A DNA stretch of 64,000 nucleotides from Paenibacillus barcinonensis (GTDB lineage Bacteria; Bacillota; Bacilli; Paenibacillales; Paenibacillaceae). The notes below the pieces were generated by a model. The model saw only the letters and a list, made by a program, of their open reading frames with translations. It did not search any database and had not been told where the DNA came from. This document shows, one piece after another, positions 35,132 to 43,977 of the stretch (within the stretch, counting starts at the first letter, position 1; each line of letters starts with the position of its first letter). The position numbers and the translations under genes were made by a program. Location of the stretch: assembly GCF_003217495.1 (NCBI RefSeq), contig NZ_QJSW01000010.1, positions 62,001 to 126,000 on the forward strand, given 5' to 3'.

Positions 35132-38100
35132 GTGAAAAAAGGATTGGCTTGTCTCGTAGCTGGAAGCATGATCGTTTCATTGGCAGCTCCGGCTACCGTT
35201 GGGGCAGAACAGGGTAAGCAGCAAACAGTAGCGGAGCAGGTGCAGGCGTCAAGCCTGCTTCTGACTCCGTACAAAGATCTGAAGGGTCATTGGGCCGAAA
35301 GCGCTGTGATGCGTATGCAGGACATGGCAGTAACCAAAGGTTATACAGATGGTACCTTCAGACCCAGTGAGCGTATCAGTCGCGCCGAGTTTGTAGTGAT
35401 GCTGGACCGAGCCTTTGGATTTGCAGGTGGGCCTGGAGCTACGTCGTTCGCAGATGTGAACGAGCAAGATTGGTATTATGATGCTGTCACACGGGCAAGT
35501 GGATCAGGCATCATTCAGGGAACGGATCATACACATCTCTCACCACAATTGCCGATCACTCGGCAGGATGCTGTTGTGATGGCAGATCGTGCGTTCCAGC
35601 TGTCAACAGGCAGTGAGGGTGAACATCTTGAGGGCACGTTTAAGGATGAGCAGGATATAGCTGACTATGCCAGAAAAGCGCTTGGATATTTCGTTCATAA
35701 CAAAAATGTAAACGGATTCAACGGGAAGCTCGCCCCGCTTTCCGAGATTACACGAGCCGAAGCTGCCATGCTGATGTCATCCTTGATTGCAGATATTAAA
35801 CGTGTTCCCGGCACATACGAATCCAAAGTGGTAGGTAATCTGGTCGTGCGCTCAGCGGATGTAACACTGAAAAATACGACCGTCAACGGCAATCTGCTCC
35901 TTACAGAAGCTATTGGTGAAGGCACAGTGACTCTTGAAGGTGTGACCGTAACTGGAACTGTCATTGTGAAGGGCGGAGGAAGCCATTCCATTGATATTCA
36001 TAACTCTCAGCTGAATCGAATTGTAGTGGACAAAAATACAAGTCCGGTTCATATCGAGATGACAGGCACAACCCAGGTTGAGGAGATGCTGGTTACACGT
36101 AAAGCTACAATTGAGCTGTCGGCGGAGAGCTCCATTAATACATTAAAAGTAAGCAGCAAAGCTCGTCATACAGAGATTGATGGCAAAGGTAAAGTCAAGC
36201 TAATTGACGTAGATGCGGATAACGTATTGTTTAACGGGAAAGCAATTACACCTGGAAAACACAGTGATGCCAATACATCTGGTCCTGGTCAGACGGAGCA
36301 GCCTAAACCAAATGCAGCAGGCAATTCCGGCAGTGCTGGCGGATCTTCGAATTCGGGTGGACAGACACCATCGGTGCCAGGTACACCCGTGGGCGAGAAG
36401 CCGATCCCGGCAACTACAATTCCGGATGAGCAGTGGGAAATGGTCTGGAATGATGAATTCAATGGCTCAGCCGTAGATGCTTCGAAATGGACTGTTCAGG
36501 ACACAGAGCTTGTTTATAATAATGAACTGCAATATTACAGCCCGAACAACACGCGAATCGTGAAGGACGGCAATCGCAACGTACTGCAGATTGAAGCGAA
36601 ACGGGAGCAGAAGGGCAGTAAAAACTACACTTCCGGCAAACTGATTACGAAGGAAAAGGGTGACTGGACTTACGGAAAAGTAGTCGTGAGAGCCAAACTT
36701 CCCATCCAGCAGGGCATGTGGCCTGCGATCTGGATGATGCCTACCGATGAAGCTCATTACGGAGGATGGCCTGCTTCTGGCGAGATTGACATTATGGAGC
36801 TGCTTGGCGGACAAAACAAGGATCATGAAATCTACAGCACTATTCACTATGATTCGAAAAAAGCCGACGGCTCTCATGGGCATGATCAAGGTAAGTACAC
36901 ATTGCCACAAGGCGAGTCCTTTGCTGATGAATATCATGATTTTCAGGTGGAGTGGCTGCCCGGCATGATTCGCTTCTATGTAGACGGCAAGCTGCATCAC
37001 CAGATCAACAACTGGCAGACAACGGCGGCAGGACAGCCGGAGAGCTACACGTTCCCTGCACCGTTTGACCGTCCGTTCTACCTCATTCTCAATCTTGCGG
37101 TTGGGGGCGACTGGCCGGGATCACCGGAGAATGAATTTGTGTCCGATAAGATGAAGGTAGATTTTGTGCGAGTATATTCGTATAAAAATATGAGTGAATG
37201 GCAGGACGTAACCTCTAGTCCAATTCAGCCTGAGAAACAGCGCGAACCGCAATTAAATGGAAACCAGATTTATAATGAACATTTCACACAAGGTTTGGAT
37301 GCAAATGGTGTTCCTGCCGATTGGAAGTTTATTACGAATGCAGGCGGTGAGGGCAAGGTTGAAGTTATAGACGACGAGATGAAAGGCAAAGCAGCCAAAG
37401 TAACGATCTCTAACGCAGGAACGGAAAACTATTCTGTTCAATTAACCCAGATGCCGATGTATATACAGAAAGACAAGAAATATAAAGTTCAGTTCGATGC
37501 GAAAGCTTCTGCCAACCGGGTGATTCGTTCCAAAGTGACTCAATTCGAGAAAAGCTGGACGAACTATTCTGGCGAAAAGGAATTTCCAGTGACAACGGAT
37601 TGGAAGTCGTACGAATATGAATTCAATATGCGAAATGGTTCAGACAATAATGCAAGGTTTGAATTTAACCTGGGCAAAACAGCAGGCGAAGTCTCGGTGA
37701 CCAACGTGAGACTGATAGAGGTTGGGGATGCCGATCCGCTTACTGTAGAACGTAAAGCCTTGCCTGATGGCAACTACGTGTATAACGGTACATTTGATCA
37801 GGGTAAGCAGCGTCTTGGCTTCTGGAACACCAAGCTTCAATCGGGTGCTGAAGCGGATGTATCGGTCAACAACTTCTTGAAGTTCCCGATCATGGAAAGA
37901 CAGCTTGTTGTAGACGTGAAACAAACGAATGGACAGCCAGAACAGGTAGCGGTCACTCAGCCCGAGATGAAGCTGGAGGGCAACACGTCTTACGGATTCT
38001 CCTTTGATGCCAAGGCGGATACGACAGGTGTGATGGATATCGGTTTATCCACCGCGGAGGGACATAACGTACAGGTTCATCAAGGACAGAAGATTCAGAT

Positions 38101-39592
38101 CGGGTCTGATCTGAAAAACTATTCTGGTGAGATTGTCATCGGAGAGGGAGAAGCGACAGCAACCTCCGAATTAAAGCTTTTATTTGGCGGTGCTACGGGC
38201 AAAGTTTATGTTGATAATGTGCGGCTAACGAAACGTGGGAAACCGGTAACGCTCCAGAATTATACCCACATTCCTGCTGCCGATGCGTATATGATGCAGG
38301 GATTACAGCTCGAAAACTCGGACGAAGGCGGCAAACATGTCAGCTACATGGATGATGGCGATCTGCTACAATTCAAAATTACAGCAGCGAACGACGGTAT
38401 GTACGGCTTCTCTACACGAATGGCAAGTGCGAAGGATAATGCAACGGTACGTTTTACGGTTAAAGATGAGAGTGGTATTGAAGTCGCAGGCACTAGTCTG
38501 GAGCTAGGAAATACGGGCGGATGGCAAAAATATAAAACCGTGTATCTGCCAGCGGTTTCCTTGCAAGCAGGAAAAACCTACTACGTGAATTTTGAAGGAA
38601 ACGAGTATAATACACGCTGGCTGGACATTTCACAGAGTAAAGTGAAAAATGGTGGGCTGAATGCAGATGCCTCGGGGTGGATGCTGCCACAGAGCATAAC
38701 AACAGCGACCTACAGCAATAGCGCGGATAATGGCCTAAGCATGACTTTATCTGGCACTACGGAGAATTGGTGGGACGACATCTTGCAACAGGGAGAGCAG
38801 TCACTCGAAGCAGGTAAAACGTATCGTCTGAGCTTCGACGCTTCATCATCCACAGCAAAAACGATGCAGGTTGTTGTGTCGAAGGCAGGTAGTAATGTAG
38901 ACAAGTATTTAGAGCAATCGGCTGAACTAACAACAACCAAACAGCAATATTCGTATACCTTTGCGATGGGAGAGACTGGGGATGCATCAGCGTTATTAAA
39001 CTTCGGTCTTGGTAAGCAGCCGGAGTTAGCAGGCGAGCATGTTGTATCAATTCAAAATGTAATGCTGTTTGAGGTGAATCCGGGTGCAGAAGAGGGCGGT
39101 CAGCCTGTACATGTCAACCTGTTGAAAAATGGTGATTTTGCGCAAGGAACTGCGGGTTGGTTCGCTTATGCGGCTGGTGACAAACCGGAAGACTTATCCA
39201 TCAGTGCCGATAATCAGCAGCTAGAAGCCAAGATTGGTCAAGTGGGAGGAAATCCATGGGATCGCCAATTGATCCAGGAGGGCTTCGCAATGCAGCAGGG
39301 CTACACCTACAAGCTCACATTCAAAGCAAAAGCGGATAAAGCACGAAAAATGGGCGTTGGCATTGGTTGGGTGGACGTTGATGCAGGTTATAAATGGACT
39401 GGATTCTTCGGTGATCGAATGGATCTGAAGACGGAAGAACAAGAATTCACTTTTACGTTCCAAGCGACTGAAGCGAGTTATCCGAACAGCCGAATTGTGT
39501 TTGACATGGGGAATATAGATGGTGATGAGCAAGCAGACACCACCATTACGTTATCTGATGTTAGTCTGGTCAATATGGGGAAAACGAAATAA
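35132..39592 (+). CDS. SLH-anchored multidomain GH16 beta-1,3-glucanase
   Basis: The GTG behind GAGGGAGGAA gives 1486 residues. Order: signal peptide (1-25); three SLH repeats (about 47-215) for cell-wall attachment; a beta-helix-like segment (about 230-350, 'VVGNLVVRSADVTLKNTTVNG'); a Gly/Ser/Pro linker (about 370-425); GH16 catalytic domain (about 430-690) with nucleophile Glu551 and acid/base Glu556 in GEIDIMELLG. Then come about five beta-sandwich modules to the end: CBM4/9-like at about 705-865, 880-1035, 1170-1320 and 1325-1486, and a CBM6-like one at about 1045-1165. The GH16 motif with the extra Met is typical of laminarinases rather than lichenases. It would keep beta-1,3-glucan fragments at the cell surface near the transporter. 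Module count is by eye. Confidence 0.9.
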   Translation: MKKGLACLVAGSMIVSLAAPATVGAEQGKQQTVAEQVQASSLLLTPYKDLKGHWAESAVMRMQDMAVTKGYTDGTFRPSERISRAEFVVMLDRAFGFAGGPGATSFADVNEQDWYYDAVTRASGSGIIQGTDHTHLSPQLPITRQDAVVMADRAFQLSTGSEGEHLEGTFKDEQDIADYARKALGYFVHNKNVNGFNGKLAPLSEITRAEAAMLMSSLIADIKRVPGTYESKVVGNLVVRSADVTLKNTTVNGNLLLTEAIGEGTVTLEGVTVTGTVIVKGGGSHSIDIHNSQLNRIVVDKNTSPVHIEMTGTTQVEEMLVTRKATIELSAESSINTLKVSSKARHTEIDGKGKVKLIDVDADNVLFNGKAITPGKHSDANTSGPGQTEQPKPNAAGNSGSAGGSSNSGGQTPSVPGTPVGEKPIPATTIPDEQWEMVWNDEFNGSAVDASKWTVQDTELVYNNELQYYSPNNTRIVKDGNRNVLQIEAKREQKGSKNYTSGKLITKEKGDWTYGKVVVRAKLPIQQGMWPAIWMMPTDEAHYGGWPASGEIDIMELLGGQNKDHEIYSTIHYDSKKADGSHGHDQGKYTLPQGESFADEYHDFQVEWLPGMIRFYVDGKLHHQINNWQTTAAGQPESYTFPAPFDRPFYLILNLAVGGDWPGSPENEFVSDKMKVDFVRVYSYKNMSEWQDVTSSPIQPEKQREPQLNGNQIYNEHFTQGLDANGVPADWKFITNAGGEGKVEVIDDEMKGKAAKVTISNAGTENYSVQLTQMPMYIQKDKKYKVQFDAKASANRVIRSKVTQFEKSWTNYSGEKEFPVTTDWKSYEYEFNMRNGSDNNARFEFNLGKTAGEVSVTNVRLIEVGDADPLTVERKALPDGNYVYNGTFDQGKQRLGFWNTKLQSGAEADVSVNNFLKFPIMERQLVVDVKQTNGQPEQVAVTQPEMKLEGNTSYGFSFDAKADTTGVMDIGLSTAEGHNVQVHQGQKIQIGSDLKNYSGEIVIGEGEATATSELKLLFGGATGKVYVDNVRLTKRGKPVTLQNYTHIPAADAYMMQGLQLENSDEGGKHVSYMDDGDLLQFKITAANDGMYGFSTRMASAKDNATVRFTVKDESGIEVAGTSLELGNTGGWQKYKTVYLPAVSLQAGKTYYVNFEGNEYNTRWLDISQSKVKNGGLNADASGWMLPQSITTATYSNSADNGLSMTLSGTTENWWDDILQQGEQSLEAGKTYRLSFDASSSTAKTMQVVVSKAGSNVDKYLEQSAELTTTKQQYSYTFAMGETGDASALLNFGLGKQPELAGEHVVSIQNVMLFEVNPGAEEGGQPVHVNLLKNGDFAQGTAGWFAYAAGDKPEDLSISADNQQLEAKIGQVGGNPWDRQLIQEGFAMQQGYTYKLTFKAKADKARKMGVGIGWVDVDAGYKWTGFFGDRMDLKTEEQEFTFTFQATEASYPNSRIVFDMGNIDGDEQADTTITLSDVSLVNMGKTK

Positions 39593-39646
39593 GTGTTTAT
39601 GTATTCCTGAAGCATTCATTCGCTATTCTATTGAAGAAATGGTATA

Positions 39647-39696
39647 ACTCAAAAAAGGGTAGAGCAGAGGAAACTTCTGACTTGCCCTTTTTGAGT
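39647..39696 (+). terminator. Terminator after the SLH-GH16 gene
   Basis: ACTCAAAAAAGGG pairs with CCCTTTTTGAGT, with an inner CAGA/TCTG stem. T-rich on both strands. Confidence 0.78.
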
Positions 39697-39798
39697 CATT
39701 CAACTGCGACTTAGGTTTGCAGTTTTTTACGTTTGATGCGTAATAGGGGGTTCGTTCCATTGACAGATGAATGCGTTTTATTTTATTCTATAATATTG

Positions 39799-39828
39799 TT
39801 GACAATCTAAATTTGTAATTCATATAAT
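39799..39828 (+). promoter_or_regulatory. Sigma-A promoter of the CheY-CheC-GGDEF operon
   Basis: TTGACA and TATAAT are both perfect, separated by 18 bases. Confidence 0.75.
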
Positions 39829-39964
39829 TATATTGTTTTGCCGTTGCAACGGTCAGTCACTTTAAAGGGGTTCCACCTGTGCGCGAAGCTCCTTCTCAAG
39901 AACTGTCTACAGCGCCTGCTTTCTCTGCGCCCCTAATACGTAATCGAGGAGACTGAGTTGAATC

Positions 39965-40336
39965 ATGAAAGTATTAATTGTAGAAGACTCCATATTTGTA
40001 CAGAAAATGATGAGTAAATTAATTGGCGATTATATTCCTAATTGTGACATTCGAACAGCAACCAACGGAGAGGATGGATTCCAGCTTTATCAGGAATTCA
40101 AACCCGATATTATTACAACAGATCTTTTGATGCCTGGACTGAACGGACAAGACATGCTTCGCATGATTAGGGAGCAGGATCAGGACGTCAAAATCATTAT
40201 ACTATCCGCTGATATTCAGAAGGCTACTCGTGAGGAAGTGGAGGAGCTTGGGATTTCGGGATTTCTGAACAAACCGTTAACCGCTGAAAAAGCCAGTACA
40301 TTGCTTCAAATGATTCAGGTGGCACATCATGCTTAA
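39965..40336 (+). CDS. Single-domain CheY-like response regulator
   Basis: The 123-residue protein is a bare receiver domain: acidic Glu7-Asp8, phospho-acceptor Asp53 in IITTDLLMPGLNG, Ser in ILSAD and Lys in FLNKPLT. There is no output domain. It is the first gene of a three-gene operon with a CheC-type phosphatase (8-base overlap) and a GGDEF protein. The whole set resembles a signalling cassette in which phospho-CheY acts by protein contact and is switched off by CheC. The kinase that feeds it is not encoded here. Confidence 0.93.
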   Translation: MKVLIVEDSIFVQKMMSKLIGDYIPNCDIRTATNGEDGFQLYQEFKPDIITTDLLMPGLNGQDMLRMIREQDQDVKIIILSADIQKATREEVEELGISGFLNKPLTAEKASTLLQMIQVAHHA

Positions 40337-40964
40337 TGGGATGCAGAAAGATCTGCTTACCGAGCTTGTAAACGTTTATGTTGGACAAGCAGCCAATATG
40401 CTATCGGAAATTGTAGACAAACATATTGTGTTGAATATCCCTGAGGTTGAGTTGATCTCCATCACCGAGGTTGATCCTGAAGATCGGAGATACAATATTC
40501 TGTTCACAGAAGGCCATCTGTTTCGATCCTCTTTGCAGTTTGGATATCAATTTCAAGGTAAAGCCTTTCTGATGTTTCCTGCGGAACAGGCAAAAGTGCT
40601 GGCTAACATGTGCCTGGGAGAGCTTACAGAGCATGTGGACCCAAACGATTTCAGGTTAATGGATACGGATCTTGATGTGCTTCAGGAAATCAGCAACGTA
40701 CTGCTGAATGCAATCATAGGTGAGTTCGGCAATTTTCTTGAAATGAAGCTGGAATATGTACTTCCTGACATAGAGCTGATTCATGTTACACGTTCCGACC
40801 CGCAAGTTTTGCTTCAAAATGAAATCTACATACTGGTGTTGCATACGTCCTTTTTACTTGCAGATACAGATGTAAAGGGAATTATCGTGATCGCGCTCAG
40901 CATGGATTCTATCTCCAGTCTACTGGATAAAATAGATGCTTTACTGGAGGGGAATTATGGATAA
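40329..40964 (+). CDS. CheC-type phosphatase with two active centres
   Basis: A 211-residue CheC/CheX/FliY-family protein. Both halves keep the dephosphorylation signature D-x3-E-x2-N-x22-P: Asp8-Glu12-Asn15-Pro38 and Asp116-Glu120-Asn123-Pro146. CheC of Bacillus has two such centres, while CheX and FliY differ in number, so this looks a full CheC-type enzyme. It overlaps the CheY-like gene by 8 bases and the GGDEF gene by 8 bases, so all three are translationally linked. Likely role: dephosphorylation of the partner CheY-like protein. No other chemotaxis genes are in view. Confidence 0.9.
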   Translation: MLNGMQKDLLTELVNVYVGQAANMLSEIVDKHIVLNIPEVELISITEVDPEDRRYNILFTEGHLFRSSLQFGYQFQGKAFLMFPAEQAKVLANMCLGELTEHVDPNDFRLMDTDLDVLQEISNVLLNAIIGEFGNFLEMKLEYVLPDIELIHVTRSDPQVLLQNEIYILVLHTSFLLADTDVKGIIVIALSMDSISSLLDKIDALLEGNYG

Positions 40965-41931
40965 TCTCATTGTACAAGCGCTGAATAAAACGAAATTGGG
41001 TATTTTGATTGTGGATAGACAATTAAGAATCCTCGTATGGAATGGCTGGCTTGAACGTTTTACAGGCTTGTCCTCTGAGGAGGTACTGGGGAAAAATCTG
41101 CTGGAAATCTGCCCTAGGTTCAAGATCAAGATGTATATGGATATATTACAAAATGCACTTTATCATGGGCAGAGCAGATTTTGCTCTAGCGCTTTACATA
41201 AGACATTCATTCTTCCGAAGGACGGGGGAGAGGAAACGATTTTCAGACAGAATTTACATGTAGAGCCGCTCTATGATAATGATCACAGCTATGCAATGCT
41301 TCAGATCAGTGATACCACGAATACAAGCACTCGTGTATATAAACTCAAAAACCTCATTAAAGAGCTCGAGACCGAATATACGGAGATCAAAGAGGCCGAG
41401 AAAATCAGCAAACATCTTTCCTTACATGATTCCTTGACTGATCTGCCCAATAGGCTTGCATTCAAGGACCGTCTGGCATGGTCGGTCAGCAATGCGTTAC
41501 GTAACGAATCGCGCTTTGCACTGATGTTTGTGGACACTGACGGCTTCAAGAAGGTGAATGACACCTATGGTCATGAGGTTGGGGATCAGGTTTTACAGGA
41601 AGTGGCTGAGCGTCTGAAGGGAAGAATACGCAGTACAGATAGTGTAGCAAGATTAGGCGGGGATGAATTTTGTATCATTTTGAATCATCTCAAGCATGAT
41701 GAGGATGCGGGAACCATCGCGACCGGTCTGTTGCATGTCTTTGATATACCGTTTATTGTAAATTCAATCGAGATCAGCCTATCTATTAGCATTGGAATCA
41801 GTCTGTTTCCGAAGCATGCACAAGACCCATCCGAGCTTCTGAAATTTGCAGATATGGCGATGTACAGAATCAAGAAAAATGGGAAGCGTGGCTTCATGTT
41901 CTATGATCCTGAGATGGAACAGCTCTGGTGA
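40957..41931 (+). CDS. PAS-GGDEF diguanylate cyclase
   Basis: The ATG behind TGGAGGGG in the overlap with the CheC gene gives 324 residues. Residues about 8-120 are a PAS sensor without membrane segments, followed by a coiled-coil linker (LIKELETEYTEIKEAEK) and a GGDEF domain (about 158-322). The active site GGDEF is intact in ARLGGDEFCII, and the inhibitory I-site RSTD sits five residues before it, as RxxD should. The enzyme should make cyclic di-GMP with product feedback. Its coupling to CheY and CheC suggests control of motility or attachment, possibly to plant material. Confidence 0.92.
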   Translation: MDNLIVQALNKTKLGILIVDRQLRILVWNGWLERFTGLSSEEVLGKNLLEICPRFKIKMYMDILQNALYHGQSRFCSSALHKTFILPKDGGEETIFRQNLHVEPLYDNDHSYAMLQISDTTNTSTRVYKLKNLIKELETEYTEIKEAEKISKHLSLHDSLTDLPNRLAFKDRLAWSVSNALRNESRFALMFVDTDGFKKVNDTYGHEVGDQVLQEVAERLKGRIRSTDSVARLGGDEFCIILNHLKHDEDAGTIATGLLHVFDIPFIVNSIEISLSISIGISLFPKHAQDPSELLKFADMAMYRIKKNGKRGFMFYDPEMEQLW

Positions 41932-41985
41932 GCTCATGCTGTAGCCAATGCTTTATTCATGATTACTCTGCGTGGAGAGGATGTT

Positions 41986-42423
41986 GTGATTACGATGTCG
42001 CCAGAGATGGAAGAGCTGTTTACTGTACATGTACAGATCAAGGATACCATTCCTTTGGATAACCAACATGGTGAATCGGTAGTATTAATCACTTTCGGCG
42101 GGCATGTTACTGGAGCGATGTTCGAAGGTATTGTACTGGAGGGTGGTGTGGATACCCAGATTATTGGAAAAGATGGCTTAAGTCACAGCCTTTCCGCCAG
42201 ATACATGCTGAAGGGACAGGATTATACGGGACAGCAGTGTGAGATATATATCGAAAATAACGGTTATATCGGAAAACCACAGGCCAGCAGGCTGTTTTGC
42301 ACCTCTCCTCGCATCATCACCAACAGCCAGGCTTTGGGTCATCTGAATGTGGAAGCCTTGATTGGAGAGGGTTATCCTGCTCCAGACGGTGTCGATATCA
42401 AGATTTTCAGGGTAAGGGCCTGA
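41986..42423 (+). CDS. DUF3237 family protein
   Basis: The start is set at the GTG five bases behind GGAGAGG (145 residues); an ATG at 41959 has no ribosome site. The text fits the DUF3237 pattern: LFTVHVQ near the start, an ITFGGHVTGAMFEGIVLEGGVDTQI core, ARYMLKGQD, and the end DGVDIKIFRVRA. The family is a small beta-barrel of unknown function. It lies 54 bases after the GGDEF gene and may be co-transcribed with it. A long perfect hairpin follows. Confidence 0.75.
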   Translation: MITMSPEMEELFTVHVQIKDTIPLDNQHGESVVLITFGGHVTGAMFEGIVLEGGVDTQIIGKDGLSHSLSARYMLKGQDYTGQQCEIYIENNGYIGKPQASRLFCTSPRIITNSQALGHLNVEALIGEGYPAPDGVDIKIFRVRA

Positions 42424-42488
42424 AACTGTCAAGCTACAATAACCGATACTTTGGAAGCATGATTATTTTAAGGTCAGGTTGTTTACAT

Positions 42489-42534
42489 AGATGTCAAAAA
42501 GCGTTGAGCTTCATTTCAACGCTTTTTGACATCT
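42489..42534 (+). terminator. Perfect 19-bp inverted repeat, terminator
   Basis: AGATGTCAAAAAGCGTTGA (42489-42507) is the exact complement of 42516-42534 across an 8-base loop. The T-run lies inside the arm, so it can act in both directions. Confidence 0.75.
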
Positions 42535-42541
42535 TACAATG

Positions 42542-42634
42542 TTAACGTCTCAAGATTCTACGAATCAATGCGATTATCAGGACCAGGAAAATGATCAAAA
42601 TAATCATGCCTGTTATGCTTATACTACTCAGCAT
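42542..42634 (-). CDS. 30-residue hydrophobic membrane peptide
   Basis: Behind AGGAGGTTTCACACA an ATG opens a 30-codon frame ending in TAA. The product is one transmembrane helix (IIILIIFLVLIIALI-type core, residues about 9-24) capped by a basic tail RRILRR. Ribosome site, composition and topology are those of genuine small membrane proteins. Its stop is eight bases from the perfect inverted repeat, which would terminate it. Function is unknown; possibly a regulatory membrane peptide. Confidence 0.6.
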   Translation of the reverse strand: MLSSISITGMIILIIFLVLIIALIRRILRR

Positions 42635-42870
42635 TGTGTGAAACCTCCTGTTTGGTGGTTTGATGTTATTGTTATAATTCCGCCTGCAGGCCAAATCTGA
42701 TAACAAAATTCATTCAATGATCTCCTTGGAAGATATTTCAACTATACTACCACAGTTTAAGCAAGATTTGGAGCGTTTTAATTGAGTTAGAGTAAATGTA
42801 AGTGTAGCAATAGCTCAACTGGATCACTTGAATCTTAAATTTAACAATTACTTTTATTTTCAAAAATCTA

Positions 42871-42932
42871 TTGACTGTTCGATCAAACAGTTTTATCATG
42901 AATACATGAAACTGACTGTTCGATCAAACAGT
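42871..42932 (+). promoter_or_regulatory. TetR promoter with two identical palindromic operators
   Basis: ACTGTTCGATCAAACAGT occurs at 42874-42891 and 42915-42932, 41 bases apart. The first lies between TTGACT (42871) and TATCAT (42894), 17 bases apart. The second follows the transcription start and precedes the ribosome site AAGGAGG. Repressor binding at either would block the TetR gene, implying autorepression. Confidence 0.8.
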
Positions 42933-42948
42933 ATTAAGGAGGTCACAT

Positions 42949-43581
42949 ATGACAAAACAACCAGCAACAAATCAGGACGAACGTAGAAATGCGATCTTGC
43001 AAGCAGCCTTTACTCAATTCGGACAGGTGGGCTACAGCAAAGCCACCATGAAAGAGATTGCGGCCAAAGCTGGCGTAGCACAGGGGCTCATTGGATATCA
43101 TTTTAATACCAAGGAAACACTTTTGGTTGAAGTAGTCCGAGAATGGATGATTAATCGGGGAATGCAGCAGGCTCTTCAGCAACTGGACATGAAGGCCGAA
43201 CCAGCAGAGCTTCTACAGCAGGCTTTACTGCATGTCGTTGAATTTCGTAAAAATAATCCGGAGTGGTTCACCCTGCTCATCAGCTTGTGGACTGAAAGTG
43301 TGAACAACGAGAAGCTGGCTCAAGAGTTAATAAAGCTGTATCAGGAGATGAAGGCAGGTATCCGAATCATTATTGAGCGATTGGAGCTGCCGTTGAATGA
43401 AGCGGAGCAGGAGACCTTTGCAGCCTTGATTCAAGCCGTGTTTGATGGACTTACGCTCCAATCTCCATTATTGCTGTCAAGTGCTCCGCTCTCTCATAAT
43501 CAGGTATCGCAAGGCATCGGGTGGATGCTGCAAGGTATTCGTTCTGCTCACACTACGGAACCAACAAAGGAGAATAATTAA
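42949..43581 (+). CDS. TetR/AcrR-family transcriptional repressor
   Basis: A 210-residue regulator with the N-terminal helix-turn-helix RNAILQAAFTQFGQVGYSKATMKEIAAKAGVAQGLIGYHF split over residues about 12-50, and a C-terminal all-helical ligand and dimer domain. It is in one operon with the small membrane protein gene that begins one base after its stop. Two palindromes in its own promoter are the likely binding sites. The ligand is unknown; a hydrophobic compound is usual for this family. Confidence 0.93.
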   Translation: MTKQPATNQDERRNAILQAAFTQFGQVGYSKATMKEIAAKAGVAQGLIGYHFNTKETLLVEVVREWMINRGMQQALQQLDMKAEPAELLQQALLHVVEFRKNNPEWFTLLISLWTESVNNEKLAQELIKLYQEMKAGIRIIIERLELPLNEAEQETFAALIQAVFDGLTLQSPLLLSSAPLSHNQVSQGIGWMLQGIRSAHTTEPTKENN

Positions 43582-43582
43582 A

Positions 43583-43930
43583 ATGACGAGACTATGGATT
43601 CGATTAGAAGGACTTTTCGTATTGGCAGCAGCAACAACGATTTATTTCTATAATGATTACTCCTGGTGGCTCTTTCTGCTGCTCCTGCTCTTCCCGGATG
43701 TATTTATGATCGGATATTTGGTTAACAATAAGGTCGGAGCCCAGATTTATAATGTGGCACACACGTATATTACGCCAATGGTATTTCTGGCGGCAGGTTT
43801 TATGATGCAGGTGGACTTCCTGATGTTGATTAGCGTCATCTGGATTGCACATATCGGTATGGACCGTATGTTTGGCTTTGGTTTAAAGTACGAAACCGAG
43901 TTCAAGGATACTCATCTACAGCGTGTATAG
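43583..43930 (+). CDS. DUF4260-type small membrane protein
   Basis: The ATG behind AAAGGAGA gives 115 residues: four hydrophobic segments and the conserved FPDVFMIGYLVNNKVGAQIYNVAHTY and MDRMFGFGLKY stretches typical of DUF4260. The function of the family is unknown. It is the only other gene under the TetR promoter, so it is probably the regulated target, perhaps a membrane stress protein. Confidence 0.85.
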   Translation: MTRLWIRLEGLFVLAAATTIYFYNDYSWWLFLLLLLFPDVFMIGYLVNNKVGAQIYNVAHTYITPMVFLAAGFMMQVDFLMLISVIWIAHIGMDRMFGFGLKYETEFKDTHLQRV

Positions 43931-43943
43931 AACTAGGGATTTG

Positions 43944-43966
43944 GGGCTGGTTGCATGAACCGGCCC
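43944..43966. terminator. Hairpin between converging DUF4260 and TSUP genes
   Basis: GGGCTGGTT pairs with AACCGGCCC (one G-U) over a 5-base loop. Little U-run on either side; weak bidirectional terminator. Confidence 0.45.
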
Positions 43967-43977
43967 ACAACTTCCAA

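Larger units (their letters stand above)
39593..39964 (+). other. Intergenic region: terminator, sigma-A promoter, long leader
   Basis: The 372-base gap contains the terminator of the glucanase operon (39647-39696), a good promoter (TTGACA 39799, TATAAT 39823) and a leader of about 130 bases before the response-regulator gene. No ORF with a ribosome site is seen in it. Confidence 0.6.
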
